Origin: an uncultured Helicobacter sp.
GTDB taxonomy: Bacteria; Campylobacterota; Campylobacteria; Campylobacterales; Helicobacteraceae
Direction of reading: 5' to 3'
NCBI GenBank assembly: GCA_947179285.1
Contig: CAMXAV010000042.1
Span: forward strand, 1-6,564
Length of the DNA stretch: 6,564 bases
Shown: one piece after another, positions 1 through 4,807 of the stretch
How the letters are laid out: the number at the start of each line of letters is the position of its first letter
How positions within the stretch are numbered: the first letter of the stretch is position 1
Made by a program: the position numbers and the translations under genes
Notes under the pieces: generated by a model
Seen by the model: the letters and a program-made list of their open reading frames with translations, nothing else
Databases searched by the model: none
What the model was told of the DNA's origin: nothing

Positions 1-54
1 CGATTTCAATCGCACACATAAAATTTAATGAGTGCGACTAAAGTCGCACCTCCA
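1..54. repeat. Two-hairpin repeat element A, copy 1 (cut by window start)
   Basis: This is a short repeat of two adjacent palindromes. The first is only partly in the window (1-15; arms CGATT and AATCG with TC between). A 16-base A/T-rich linker follows, then a perfect 8-bp stem GTGCGACT / AGTCGCAC at 32-39 and 42-49, ending in CTCCA. The same arrangement recurs at 624-679 in the same orientation with a nearly identical sequence. It contains no open reading frame of interest. It is probably a REP-like dispersed element; its family name and genome copy number cannot be judged here. Confidence 0.7.
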
Positions 55-64
55 ATATTTCTTG

Positions 65-166
65 TGTCATTGCGAGCGAGCGGCGCGAGCGTGGCAATCA
101 ACGAGCAAAGAATCCCGAGTGAGCGTTCAAAATGGTTGATTGCTTCGGCTTCGCCTCGCAATGACA
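65..166. repeat. Imperfect palindromic repeat B, copy 1
   Basis: A 102-bp imperfect inverted repeat. The outer arms TGTCATTGCGAG (65-76) and CTCGCAATGACA (155-166) are perfectly complementary over 12 bases. The inner arms GCAATCAAC (94-102) and GTTGATTGC (135-143) pair over 9 bases. The stretches between outer and inner arms differ in length and sequence (GC-rich, GAGCG/GCTTCG type), and a 32-base loop lies at 103-134. A second copy lies at 505-607. Repeats with TCATTGCGAG...GCAATC ends are, to my knowledge, widespread in bacterial intergenic DNA and often give false short ORFs. No transposase is present, so it would be a non-autonomous REP/MITE-like element. Confidence 0.75.
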
Positions 167-260
167 GATAGCAGATTCTCGAAAGATTCTAATCTTGGCT
201 ATTTTTTCAAGGGGGACAAGGGGAACTACTTGCATGCGTCCCCTATTACATGTTTTAATC

Positions 261-305
261 GCAAATGCCTTGCATTTGCTACCCGTTTGTCGCTTCGCGC
301 CAAAC
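261..305. repeat. Pair of adjacent short hairpins
   Basis: Two hairpins sit five bases apart. The first has a perfect 8-bp stem GCAAATGC / GCATTTGC around a CTT loop (261-279). The second has 9-base arms GTTTGTCGC / GCGCCAAAC around a TTC loop (285-305), with eight of nine positions pairing and one mismatch (T290 with C300); C284 and G306 can extend it by one pair. No T-run follows either hairpin on either strand, so intrinsic terminators are unlikely. Confidence 0.5.
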
Positions 306-374
306 GCTGCTTTAACCCCCAATCCCTAGCACGCTCTTCAATTGTATGTGCTCCGCACGGACTATGCCCATGCT

Positions 375-433
375 CCACAGCGCGGCGGCAACGTTACGCC
401 TTTTGGCTCGAACATTGCCGCTGCGCGCTGTGG
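375..433. repeat. Long GC-rich inverted repeat
   Basis: The left arm 375-391 (begins CCACAGCGCG) pairs with the right arm 415-433 (ends CGCGCTGTGG). All 17 bases of the left arm pair, with a two-base bulge on the right. A further GTT/AAC and GCC/GGC can pair inside the 23-base loop. It is too long and too well matched to be a chance structure. No T-tract follows it on either strand, so it does not look like an intrinsic terminator. It is either another palindromic repeat or a structured RNA segment. Confidence 0.6.
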
Positions 434-504
434 CTGGGACGTTAAAAAATATGAGCAATGGCGAATAGATGTTTCGTTTCACTCAACATGACAAGATTCC
501 ATGC

Positions 505-607
505 GTCATTGCGAGCGAGTGTAACGAGCGTGGCAATCAACAGGCAAGGAATCCCGACCAAGCAAGAATCCCAACACGGTTGATTGCTTCGCTCCGCTCG
601 CAATGAC
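505..607. repeat. Imperfect palindromic repeat B, copy 2
   Basis: This is the second copy of the palindrome at 65-166, in the same orientation. Its outer arms pair over 13 bases, beginning GTCATTGCGAGCG at 505-517 and ending at 607. Its inner arms GCAATCAAC (533-541) and GTTGATTGC (579-587) are identical to those of copy 1. The variable stretches and the 37-base loop differ from copy 1, apart from a shared GAATCCCGA in the loop. Constant stems with variable filler are what one expects of a REP/MITE-type element kept or moved as a palindrome. Confidence 0.75.
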
Positions 608-623
608 AATGGGAACATTGAAG

Positions 624-679
624 GTGCGGTTTCAACCGCACATATAAAAATAATGAGTGCGACTAAAGTCGCACCTCCA
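624..679. repeat. Two-hairpin repeat element A, copy 2
   Basis: This is the complete copy of the element truncated at the window start. Stem 1 is GTGCGGTT / AACCGCAC (624-631 with 634-641). A 15-base linker follows, then stem 2 GTGCGACT / AGTCGCAC (657-664 with 667-674), then CTCCA. It lies 18 bases beyond the stop codon of the minus-strand cytochrome gene. Read on that strand, stem 2 is followed by TCATTATTTTT, so it could act as a weak transcription terminator; the T-run is not immediate, so this is uncertain. Confidence 0.7.
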
Positions 680-696
680 TATTTTGCATTTACGAT

Positions 697-1038
697 TTAT
701 TGATGAAAATCACGCATTTTTTGCAAATATAGATGAATGGCGCGAATCTCGGCGTCTGTGAGATAATAGCGCGGCATAATGCGCGTGGAATCTTCGAGGG
801 CGCGCTTGAATTGCTCGATGCTAAGGCTATGGATTGCGCCGCCTTGAATGATTTGTTGCATGCCCTTTTTGTTTTGGTAGCGCGCAACCTCTTGCCCTTG
901 CCCCTCTGGTCCGTGGCAGTGGTGGCAGCCGATTCCGCGCGGGTTTTCGTAGAGCATCTTGCCATACTCGAATTGCGTGATGAACGATTCCTCTGCAAAA
1001 GCGGCAGAGAGAAGCAACGATAGAATGATGCGTAACAA
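697..1038 (-). CDS. Small secreted class I cytochrome c
   Basis: The 113-residue protein carries a single covalently bound heme and should act as a periplasmic electron carrier or a small redox subunit. Residues 1-15 form a signal peptide (Arg3, hydrophobic LLSLLLSAAFA type) with likely cleavage after Ala15. The heme site is C38-H39-H40-C41-H42, and Met88 in RIMPRYYLTDAEI fits the distal ligand, as in cytochrome c553-like domains that end in a helix with YL. The start codon is TTG: a stop lies in frame just upstream (TAA) and a Shine-Dalgarno AAGGA is six bases away. It is divergent from folD and appears monocistronic, ending next to repeat A. Heme binding is well supported by the motif; the physiological partner cannot be named. 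Confidence 0.85.
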   Translation of the reverse strand: MLRIILSLLLSAAFAEESFITQFEYGKMLYENPRGIGCHHCHGPEGQGQEVARYQNKKGMQQIIQGGAIHSLSIEQFKRALEDSTRIMPRYYLTDAEIRAIHLYLQKMRDFHQ

Positions 1039-1044
1039 TTTATT

Positions 1045-1049
1045 TCCTT
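1045..1049 (-). promoter_or_regulatory. Shine-Dalgarno deciding the TTG start of the cytochrome gene
   Basis: On the minus strand AAGGA lies six bases before TTG (1038-1036). The in-frame codons upstream of TTG read TAA GGA AAT AAA, so no earlier start is possible, and no ATG or GTG follows before the signal peptide core. Confidence 0.7.
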
Positions 1050-1076
1050 AGTTTAGCGAAAACAAATGAATTTTCT

Positions 1077-1082
1077 TTTATA
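1077..1082 (-). promoter_or_regulatory. Candidate -10 box for the cytochrome gene
   Basis: TATAAA on the minus strand would place the transcript start about 30 bases before the TTG codon. A weak -35 candidate (TTACTT) lies about 18 bases upstream. It overlaps the plus-strand -10 box by four bases. Confidence 0.3.
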
Positions 1083-1084
1083 AT
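1079..1084 (+). promoter_or_regulatory. -10 box (TATAAT) of the folD operon
   Basis: A perfect TATAAT lies 32 bases before the folD ATG in an A/T-rich stretch. No good -35 hexamer is present, which fits the housekeeping promoters of Helicobacter and Campylobacter, where the -10 box dominates. A purine-rich Shine-Dalgarno (AAAGGGGG, 1105-1112) lies between it and the start. This is the only promoter I can propose for the eight-gene run. Confidence 0.5.
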
Positions 1085-1116
1085 AACACAACCAGCTTTA
1101 AAGTAAAGGGGGCAGA

Positions 1117-1971
1117 ATGCAGCTTTTGGATGGCAAAAAATTGGCGCAAAATATCGAGAGAGAGCTCGCCGCGCTCGTGAGTGCTTGCAACGACAAGCCC
1201 TCGCTTGCCGTGATTCTCGTGGGCACCGCCCCCGCGAGCCAAACCTATGTGAATATGAAAAAACAGGCATGCGAGCGCGTGGGCATGGTTGCGCGGCTCT
1301 ATGCGCTAAGCAGCCGCACGACACAAGCCGAGCTTTTGCGCATCATCGAATCGCTCAACAATGACGAAGATGTGCATGGAATCCTCGTTCAATTGCCCTT
1401 GCCACCGCATATTGAGACTAATCCCATTCTCGAAGCGATTGCCCCAAGCAAAGATGTTGATGGCTTCAGCCCGCATAATGTCGGGCGCGTGCGCGAGAAT
1501 CTGCCCGCGTTTGCGCCCGCAACGCCTCTTGGCGTGATGGAGCTGCTCGCTGCGTATAAAATCGAGCTGCAAGGGCAGCATTGCGTGATTGTGGGCGCGA
1601 GCAATATTGTCGGCAAGCCGCTTGCGGCGCTGATGCTCAACGCCAACGCAACGGTAACGACATGCCACATCTACACGCGCGACCTCCCGAGCTTCACGCG
1701 GCAAGCCGACATTCTTTGCGTGGCTGTGGGCAAGCCAAACCTCATCACCGCCGATATGGTCAAAGAAGGCACTGTGGTTGTCGATATTGGCATTACGCGC
1801 CTGCCAAATGGCAAGATTTGTGGCGATGTGGATTTCGAGAATGTGAGCCCCAAATGCTCGTTCATCTCGCCCGTTCCCGGCGGCGCGGGTCCGATGACGA
1901 TTATTTCGTTGTTGCAAAACACGCTCAAGGCTTATGAGATTCAAAAACACATCAAGGGCAGCCATGCATAA
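1117..1971 (+). CDS. folD: Methylenetetrahydrofolate dehydrogenase / methenyl-THF cyclohydrolase
   Basis: This bifunctional cytoplasmic enzyme interconverts 5,10-methylene-, 5,10-methenyl- and 10-formyl-tetrahydrofolate, using NADP in the dehydrogenase step, and so feeds purine and formyl-Met synthesis. The 284-residue length is normal for the family. The catalytic YVNMK motif (Tyr44, Lys48), QLPLP (92-96) and KDVDGF (112-117) belong to the N-terminal catalytic domain. The Rossmann signature GASNIVGKP (160-168) and PVPGGAGPMT (252-261) mark the cofactor domain and C-terminal return. The start ATG follows a strong AAAGGGGG ribosome site and the protein begins MQLLDGK as expected. It is the first gene of the operon and overlaps lepB by 8 bases. 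Confidence 0.97.
   Translation: MQLLDGKKLAQNIERELAALVSACNDKPSLAVILVGTAPASQTYVNMKKQACERVGMVARLYALSSRTTQAELLRIIESLNNDEDVHGILVQLPLPPHIETNPILEAIAPSKDVDGFSPHNVGRVRENLPAFAPATPLGVMELLAAYKIELQGQHCVIVGASNIVGKPLAALMLNANATVTTCHIYTRDLPSFTRQADILCVAVGKPNLITADMVKEGTVVVDIGITRLPNGKICGDVDFENVSPKCSFISPVPGGAGPMTIISLLQNTLKAYEIQKHIKGSHA
1954..1958 (+). promoter_or_regulatory. Shine-Dalgarno deciding the lepB start
   Basis: AAGGG lies five bases before the ATG at 1964, inside the end of folD. The frame is also open from an ATG at 1934, but the protein from 1964 (MHKALQILRWFWDSW) lines up better with the remembered N-terminus of H. pylori LepB. Confidence 0.6.
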
Positions 1972-2827
1972 AGCCTTGCAAATCTTGCGATGGTTTTGGG
2001 ACAGCTGGATTGGCGTGATTCTGCTTGTCTTCACGATTCTATTCTTCGTGGGGCAGGTGTTTCTGATTCCCTCTGGGAGCATGATTTCCACATTGCTCAT
2101 CGGCGATTTGGTGCTTGTCAAGAAATTTAGCTATGGAATCCCGCTGCCGCATTTGCCGTGGGTCGAATGGCAGATTGTGCCCGATTTCAACGGCGATGGG
2201 CATTTGTTCGCGGGCGAGCGCCCCAAGCGCGGCGAGATTGTCGTCTTTCGCTACCCGCTCAACCCAAAGCAACACTATGTCAAGCGGCTTGTCGCGACAG
2301 AGGGCGATGAGGTGATTTATGCGCATGATGGGCTCTATCTGCGCCCACACGAAGGCGATTCCTACATCGCGCAACACTACGCGGGCGATAGCAAGCGCAC
2401 GTTTATGGGCAAGGTTTTTGTCTATGACCCCTATTTTTCGCGCTTTCCCGGCGTGCATTATGCGCCCGAGAATGATTTTTTTCAAGATTTGTTCTATCTT
2501 TATAACAACGGCGAAGTCGCGATGAGCCTGCACCAAGAGAATGGCGAGCCCTTTTTCTATGCGCAAGTGGGCAAAGACGAGTTTTTCATGATGGGCGACA
2601 ACCGCAACGGCTCGAGCGATTCGCGGATATGGGGCGCTGTGCCATATCGCAACATTGTCGGCACGCCGTGGGTCGTGGGCTTTAGCATCGATTCGGATTT
2701 GCGCATTCGTTGGAATCGCGTGGGCAAGAGTGTCGCAGAGCTAGAGGACACAATGCGCGCCACGCGTGCTGCCGAGGCGGATTCAGAACGCGCGTTGATA
2801 GACGCCGCAAACGAGCTTGCCCAATGA
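1964..2827 (+). CDS. lepB: Type I signal peptidase
   Basis: LepB removes signal peptides from exported proteins at the outer face of the inner membrane (family S26). The 287-residue protein has one N-terminal membrane anchor (about residues 15-35). Box B IPSGSM holds the nucleophile Ser39, YVKRLVATEGD holds the general base Lys107, and GDNRNGSSDSR (211-221) is the family's box E. The central domain matches the long Helicobacter form (KKFSYGIPLPHLPW, FMGKVFVYDP). The C-terminus after RWNRVGKSV carries an extra Ala/Glu-rich helix (about 262-287), longer than the H. pylori tail as I remember it. The start at 1964 overlaps folD by 8 bases, giving translational coupling. The downstream M50 protease follows directly. 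Confidence 0.96.
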   Translation: MHKALQILRWFWDSWIGVILLVFTILFFVGQVFLIPSGSMISTLLIGDLVLVKKFSYGIPLPHLPWVEWQIVPDFNGDGHLFAGERPKRGEIVVFRYPLNPKQHYVKRLVATEGDEVIYAHDGLYLRPHEGDSYIAQHYAGDSKRTFMGKVFVYDPYFSRFPGVHYAPENDFFQDLFYLYNNGEVAMSLHQENGEPFFYAQVGKDEFFMMGDNRNGSSDSRIWGAVPYRNIVGTPWVVGFSIDSDLRIRWNRVGKSVAELEDTMRATRAAEADSERALIDAANELAQ

Positions 2828-2828
2828 T

Positions 2829-2833
2829 AGAGG
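2829..2833 (+). promoter_or_regulatory. Shine-Dalgarno deciding the M50 protease start
   Basis: AGAGG lies five bases before the ATG at 2839. A competing ATG at 2824 overlaps the lepB stop as ATGA but has only a weak purine patch upstream. It would add five residues (MIEVD). Confidence 0.5.
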
Positions 2834-2838
2834 TCGAT

Positions 2839-3462
2839 ATGCACATGCTCCAAATCATCGCGTCCATTGTCGCCTTGCTCATCGCGATTATCGGGCATGA
2901 GATTGCGCATGGCTACGCCGCCTTGCATTATGGCGACAAAACGGCGAAGCTGCTCGGGCGCTTGAGCGTCAATCCGTTTGTGCATATCGACTTGTTTGGC
3001 TCAATCCTCGTTCCCGGTTTGCTCTATGTCTCGGGCGCGCCTTTCTTGTTTGGCTGGGCAAAGCCTGTGCCCATCAACAACCGCAAGGTCTTCACAGGCG
3101 GCGGCTTCAATGGGCTAAGCGCCGTGGCGAGCGCTGGAATCGCCTATAACCTCGCGCTTGCGTTCCTCGCGGGGTTTTTGTTGCAATGGGCAAACTTCCC
3201 CGATTGGGCAATGGTCTTCTTGGCGCAGCTGCTGCTTGTCAATGTCGTGCTCGCCGTGTTCAACGCGTGGCCGATTCCGCCGCTCGATGGCTCGTGGATT
3301 TTGTCGTATCAATTCTCACGTTTTGGAATCTTGGGCTTGCAACGATTCTATGAGAGAATCGGCAATTATGGAATGCTCGTTCTTGTCGCCGTGTTGGCGT
3401 TTGAGCCCTTGCGTTCGGTGTTTTTTGCGCCCGCGTTGTGGCTGCTCGAACTTCTTGCCTAA
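2839..3462 (+). CDS. M50-family (site-2 protease type) membrane zinc metalloprotease
   Basis: A polytopic inner-membrane protein of 207 residues that should cleave transmembrane or membrane-proximal peptides. Zinc-site residues are HEIAH (His20, Glu21, His24) in the first membrane helix and Asp150 in NAWPIPPLDG (142-151). GWAKPVPIN (72-80) is also typical of this short M50 branch. There is no PDZ domain, unlike RseP, so this is the small SpoIVFB/YwhC-like type. About five hydrophobic segments are visible. It corresponds in position to H. pylori HP0575. The frame is open well upstream inside lepB, but the residues there are Arg-rich shadow. The substrate is unknown; neighbouring lepB suggests a role in envelope protein turnover, which is inference. 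Confidence 0.9.
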   Translation: MHMLQIIASIVALLIAIIGHEIAHGYAALHYGDKTAKLLGRLSVNPFVHIDLFGSILVPGLLYVSGAPFLFGWAKPVPINNRKVFTGGGFNGLSAVASAGIAYNLALAFLAGFLLQWANFPDWAMVFLAQLLLVNVVLAVFNAWPIPPLDGSWILSYQFSRFGILGLQRFYERIGNYGMLVLVAVLAFEPLRSVFFAPALWLLELLA

Positions 3463-3472
3463 AGGATTGATG

Positions 3473-3913
3473 ATGAAATGTTACATTGCCGCAGACCATG
3501 CGGGATTTGCGCTCAAAGACGAGGTGAAAAAATGGCTCGAGGCGCAGCACATCGCGTTCGAGGACTTGGGCGCGTTTGACACGCAGCGCGTAGATTATCC
3601 GCTCTATGCGCAAAAGCTCGCGCAGCGCGTGTTGGCAGATTCTGCTTATGGAATCTTGATATGCGGCAGCGGCATTGGCATGAGCATTGCGGCAAATCGC
3701 TTTGCAGGAATTCGCGCGGCACTCTGCCATGATGCCTACACAGCCGAAGTGGCGCGGCTGCACAATGACGCAAACGTGTTGTGTTTGGGCGCGCGCGTTT
3801 TGGGGAGCGGCATTGTGGAATCAATTTTGCATGTCTTTTTTCAGACCACCTTTGAGGGTGGGAGGCATGAAAAACGGGTTGCGCTCATGGACGCAATCCA
3901 AACGAAGGAGTAG
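3473..3913 (+). CDS. rpiB: Ribose-5-phosphate isomerase B
   Basis: RpiB interconverts ribulose-5-phosphate and ribose-5-phosphate in the pentose phosphate pathway, in the cytoplasm. The 146-residue length is normal. Motifs are ADHAGFALK (Asp8, His9), the catalytic Cys64 in ILICGSGIGMSIAANR, RLHNDANVLCLGAR (His97 for ring opening) and the C-terminal FEGGRHEKRV with phosphate-binding arginines. The family includes LacA/LacB galactose-6-phosphate isomerases, and the H. pylori homologue was once named lacA; a pentose substrate is far more likely with no lactose genes nearby. AAAGGA at 3461-3466 overlaps the M50 stop and sits six bases from the ATG at 3473; an ATG at 3470 is also possible. The frame upstream (from 3158) is shadow. 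Confidence 0.94.
   Translation: MKCYIAADHAGFALKDEVKKWLEAQHIAFEDLGAFDTQRVDYPLYAQKLAQRVLADSAYGILICGSGIGMSIAANRFAGIRAALCHDAYTAEVARLHNDANVLCLGARVLGSGIVESILHVFFQTTFEGGRHEKRVALMDAIQTKE
3905..3910 (+). promoter_or_regulatory. Shine-Dalgarno for the coiled-coil gene
   Basis: A consensus AAGGAG inside the last codons of rpiB lies six bases before ATG 3917 and selects that codon over the adjacent ATG at 3920. Confidence 0.65.
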
Positions 3914-3916
3914 GAA

Positions 3917-4249
3917 ATGATGTACGAATGGTTGGTTGTCGTTGCGATTTTGTTGTTTATCGTGTTTGTCACCGTCAAGACATTGTATTATCGCAGTGTC
4001 GCCGAAAAAGAACAACGCAACAGCGCTGTGCTCAAGCTCACCTTGCAAGAAGCGGAGATTCTCATTCGCAAGCACCAATTGCAGCTGCAACGTGGGCTTG
4101 GAAATATCGATATTCTCACCGATGAGATTACATCGTTGCGCAACGAAGTCAAGCTGCTCAAACAGCGCAACTCGCAATATCGCGTGGATACCGAGAAATA
4201 CAAGAATCGCATTAAAGACTTGGAGCAAAAAATCGAGGCTCTACTCTAA
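3917..4249 (+). CDS. Single-TM anchored coiled-coil protein of unknown function
   Basis: A 110-residue protein I cannot assign a function to; its position matches H. pylori HP0573. Residues about 4-20 form one hydrophobic membrane helix (WLVVVAILLFIVFVTV). The acidic N-terminus and the basic residues right after the helix (Lys21, Arg26, Lys31, Arg34) suggest the C-terminal part faces the cytoplasm. From Leu67 to Leu109 the a/d positions of a heptad repeat are unbroken in spacing: 67, 71, 74, 78, 81, 85, 88, 92, 95, 99, 102, 106, 109, nearly all Leu, Ile, Val or Tyr, with Asn85 and Thr92 as polar core positions. An earlier helical stretch (about 28-58) is rich in Leu, Gln and Glu. It is three bases after rpiB and 15 before apt. 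It is probably a dimeric membrane-tethered scaffold, by inference only. Confidence 0.85.
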   Translation: MMYEWLVVVAILLFIVFVTVKTLYYRSVAEKEQRNSAVLKLTLQEAEILIRKHQLQLQRGLGNIDILTDEITSLRNEVKLLKQRNSQYRVDTEKYKNRIKDLEQKIEALL

Positions 4250-4264
4250 GACTAAAGGAAAAAT

Positions 4265-4807
4265 ATGGAATGGAGTGCAGAAGAAAAGCAATACTTGCGT
4301 AGCGCGATTCGCGATGTGGAGGGCTTTAAGCCCGGGATTGTTTTCTATGACATCACAACATTGCTCAAAGACGCAAAAGCCTTTGGCATGTTGCTAAGTG
4401 GGCTTGCGAAGCGCTATGCGGGCTACAAGCTCGATTATGTCGTGGGGATTGAATCGCGCGGGTTCATCTTTGGCGCGCCGCTCGCCGCGTCTCTTGGCGT
4501 TGGCTTTGTGCCCGTGCGCAAAAAGGGCAAGCTGCCCGCCGAGACGTTGAGCGAAAAATATGCGCTCGAGTATGGCTTTGACGAAATTGAGATTCATCGC
4601 GATGCGTTTGCAAACAAACCAAAGGCGCGCGTGCTGCTCGTTGATGACCTCATAGCCACAGGGGGCACGGCAGAGGCGAGCTTGCGGCTTGTGCGCGCGG
4701 CGGGGGCGGAGTGTGTCGAGAGTTGCTTCTTGCTTCATCTTGTTGCGTGCGGCGGAAAAAAGCGAATCGAATCGCTTGCGCCCGTGTTTAGCGTGCTTGA
4801 CATATAA
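4265..4807 (+). CDS. apt: Adenine phosphoribosyltransferase
   Basis: Apt converts adenine and PRPP to AMP and pyrophosphate (purine salvage, cytoplasm). The 180 residues match the usual length. The PRPP-binding signature [13 protein letters not shown] (123-135) is complete. [14 protein letters not shown] (61-74), the flexible loop [10 protein letters not shown] (85-94) and YALEYG (99-104) are characteristic of adenine-type enzymes, and [14 protein letters not shown] (21-34) is the family N-terminal motif. AAAGGA (4254-4259) lies five bases before the ATG. The stop TAA shares its last A with the trpB start (TAATG). It follows rpiB by two genes, which links ribose-5-phosphate supply to a PRPP-consuming step. 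Confidence 0.96.
   Translation: MEWSAEEKQYLRSAIRDVEGFKPGIVFYDITTLLKDAKAFGMLLSGLAKRYAGYKLDYVVGIESRGFIFGAPLAASLGVGFVPVRKKGKLPAETLSEKYALEYGFDEIEIHRDAFANKPKARVLLVDDLIATGGTAEASLRLVRAAGAECVESCFLLHLVACGGKKRIESLAPVFSVLDI

Larger units (their letters stand above)
167..504. other. Hairpin-dense non-coding core between the two B repeats
   Basis: No convincing gene was found in these 338 bases. Open frames crossing it on both strands start or end inside the B palindromes and encode Arg/Cys/Ala-rich peptides with no recognisable motif. The segment holds several hairpins: a 6-bp stem GGGGAC / GTCCCC (212-217 with 238-243), two adjacent small hairpins (261-279 and 285-305), a 4-bp stem GTGC / GCAC (348-358) and a long one (375-433). 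A direct repeat AGATTCT occurs at 173-179 and 184-190. It may be a cluster of further palindromic repeats, a decayed mobile element or a structured RNA; the sequence alone does not decide. Confidence 0.55.

Noticed and set aside
375..433. Long hairpin as an intrinsic terminator
   Set aside because: No T-run follows on either strand, and no gene ends next to it.
98..445. Open frames on both strands (98-322 minus, 140-445 plus) in the repeat island
   Set aside because: They begin or end in palindrome B and cross the hairpin core. The peptides are Arg/Cys-rich with no motif, and there is no convincing ribosome site.
65..607. B copies as ends of a composite transposon carrying the core
   Set aside because: The copies are in direct orientation, no transposase or cargo gene lies between them, and no target-site duplication is evident.
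1..681. CRISPR array
   Set aside because: Only two copies of each repeat exist, with irregular spacing and palindromic structure, no regular spacers and no cas gene.
1595..1621. GAS instead of GRS in the FolD Rossmann motif as a cofactor switch
   Set aside because: Ala at this position is, as far as I recall, normal in bacterial FolD including E. coli and C. jejuni enzymes, so it is not a sign of altered specificity.
1306..2121. 271-codon minus-strand frame opposite folD and lepB
   Set aside because: It lies wholly opposite two well-identified genes and encodes a His/Arg/Asn-rich peptide with no domain, typical of antisense shadow.
2710..2838. Longer N-terminus for the M50 protease
   Set aside because: The upstream frame lies inside lepB, is Arg-rich and lacks a ribosome site; the HEIAH helix should be close to the N-terminus, as in relatives.
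3922..3925. Single GTAC as a third avoided site
   Set aside because: GTA itself is rare here (about a dozen), so one GTAC is not clearly below expectation, unlike GATC and GGCC.
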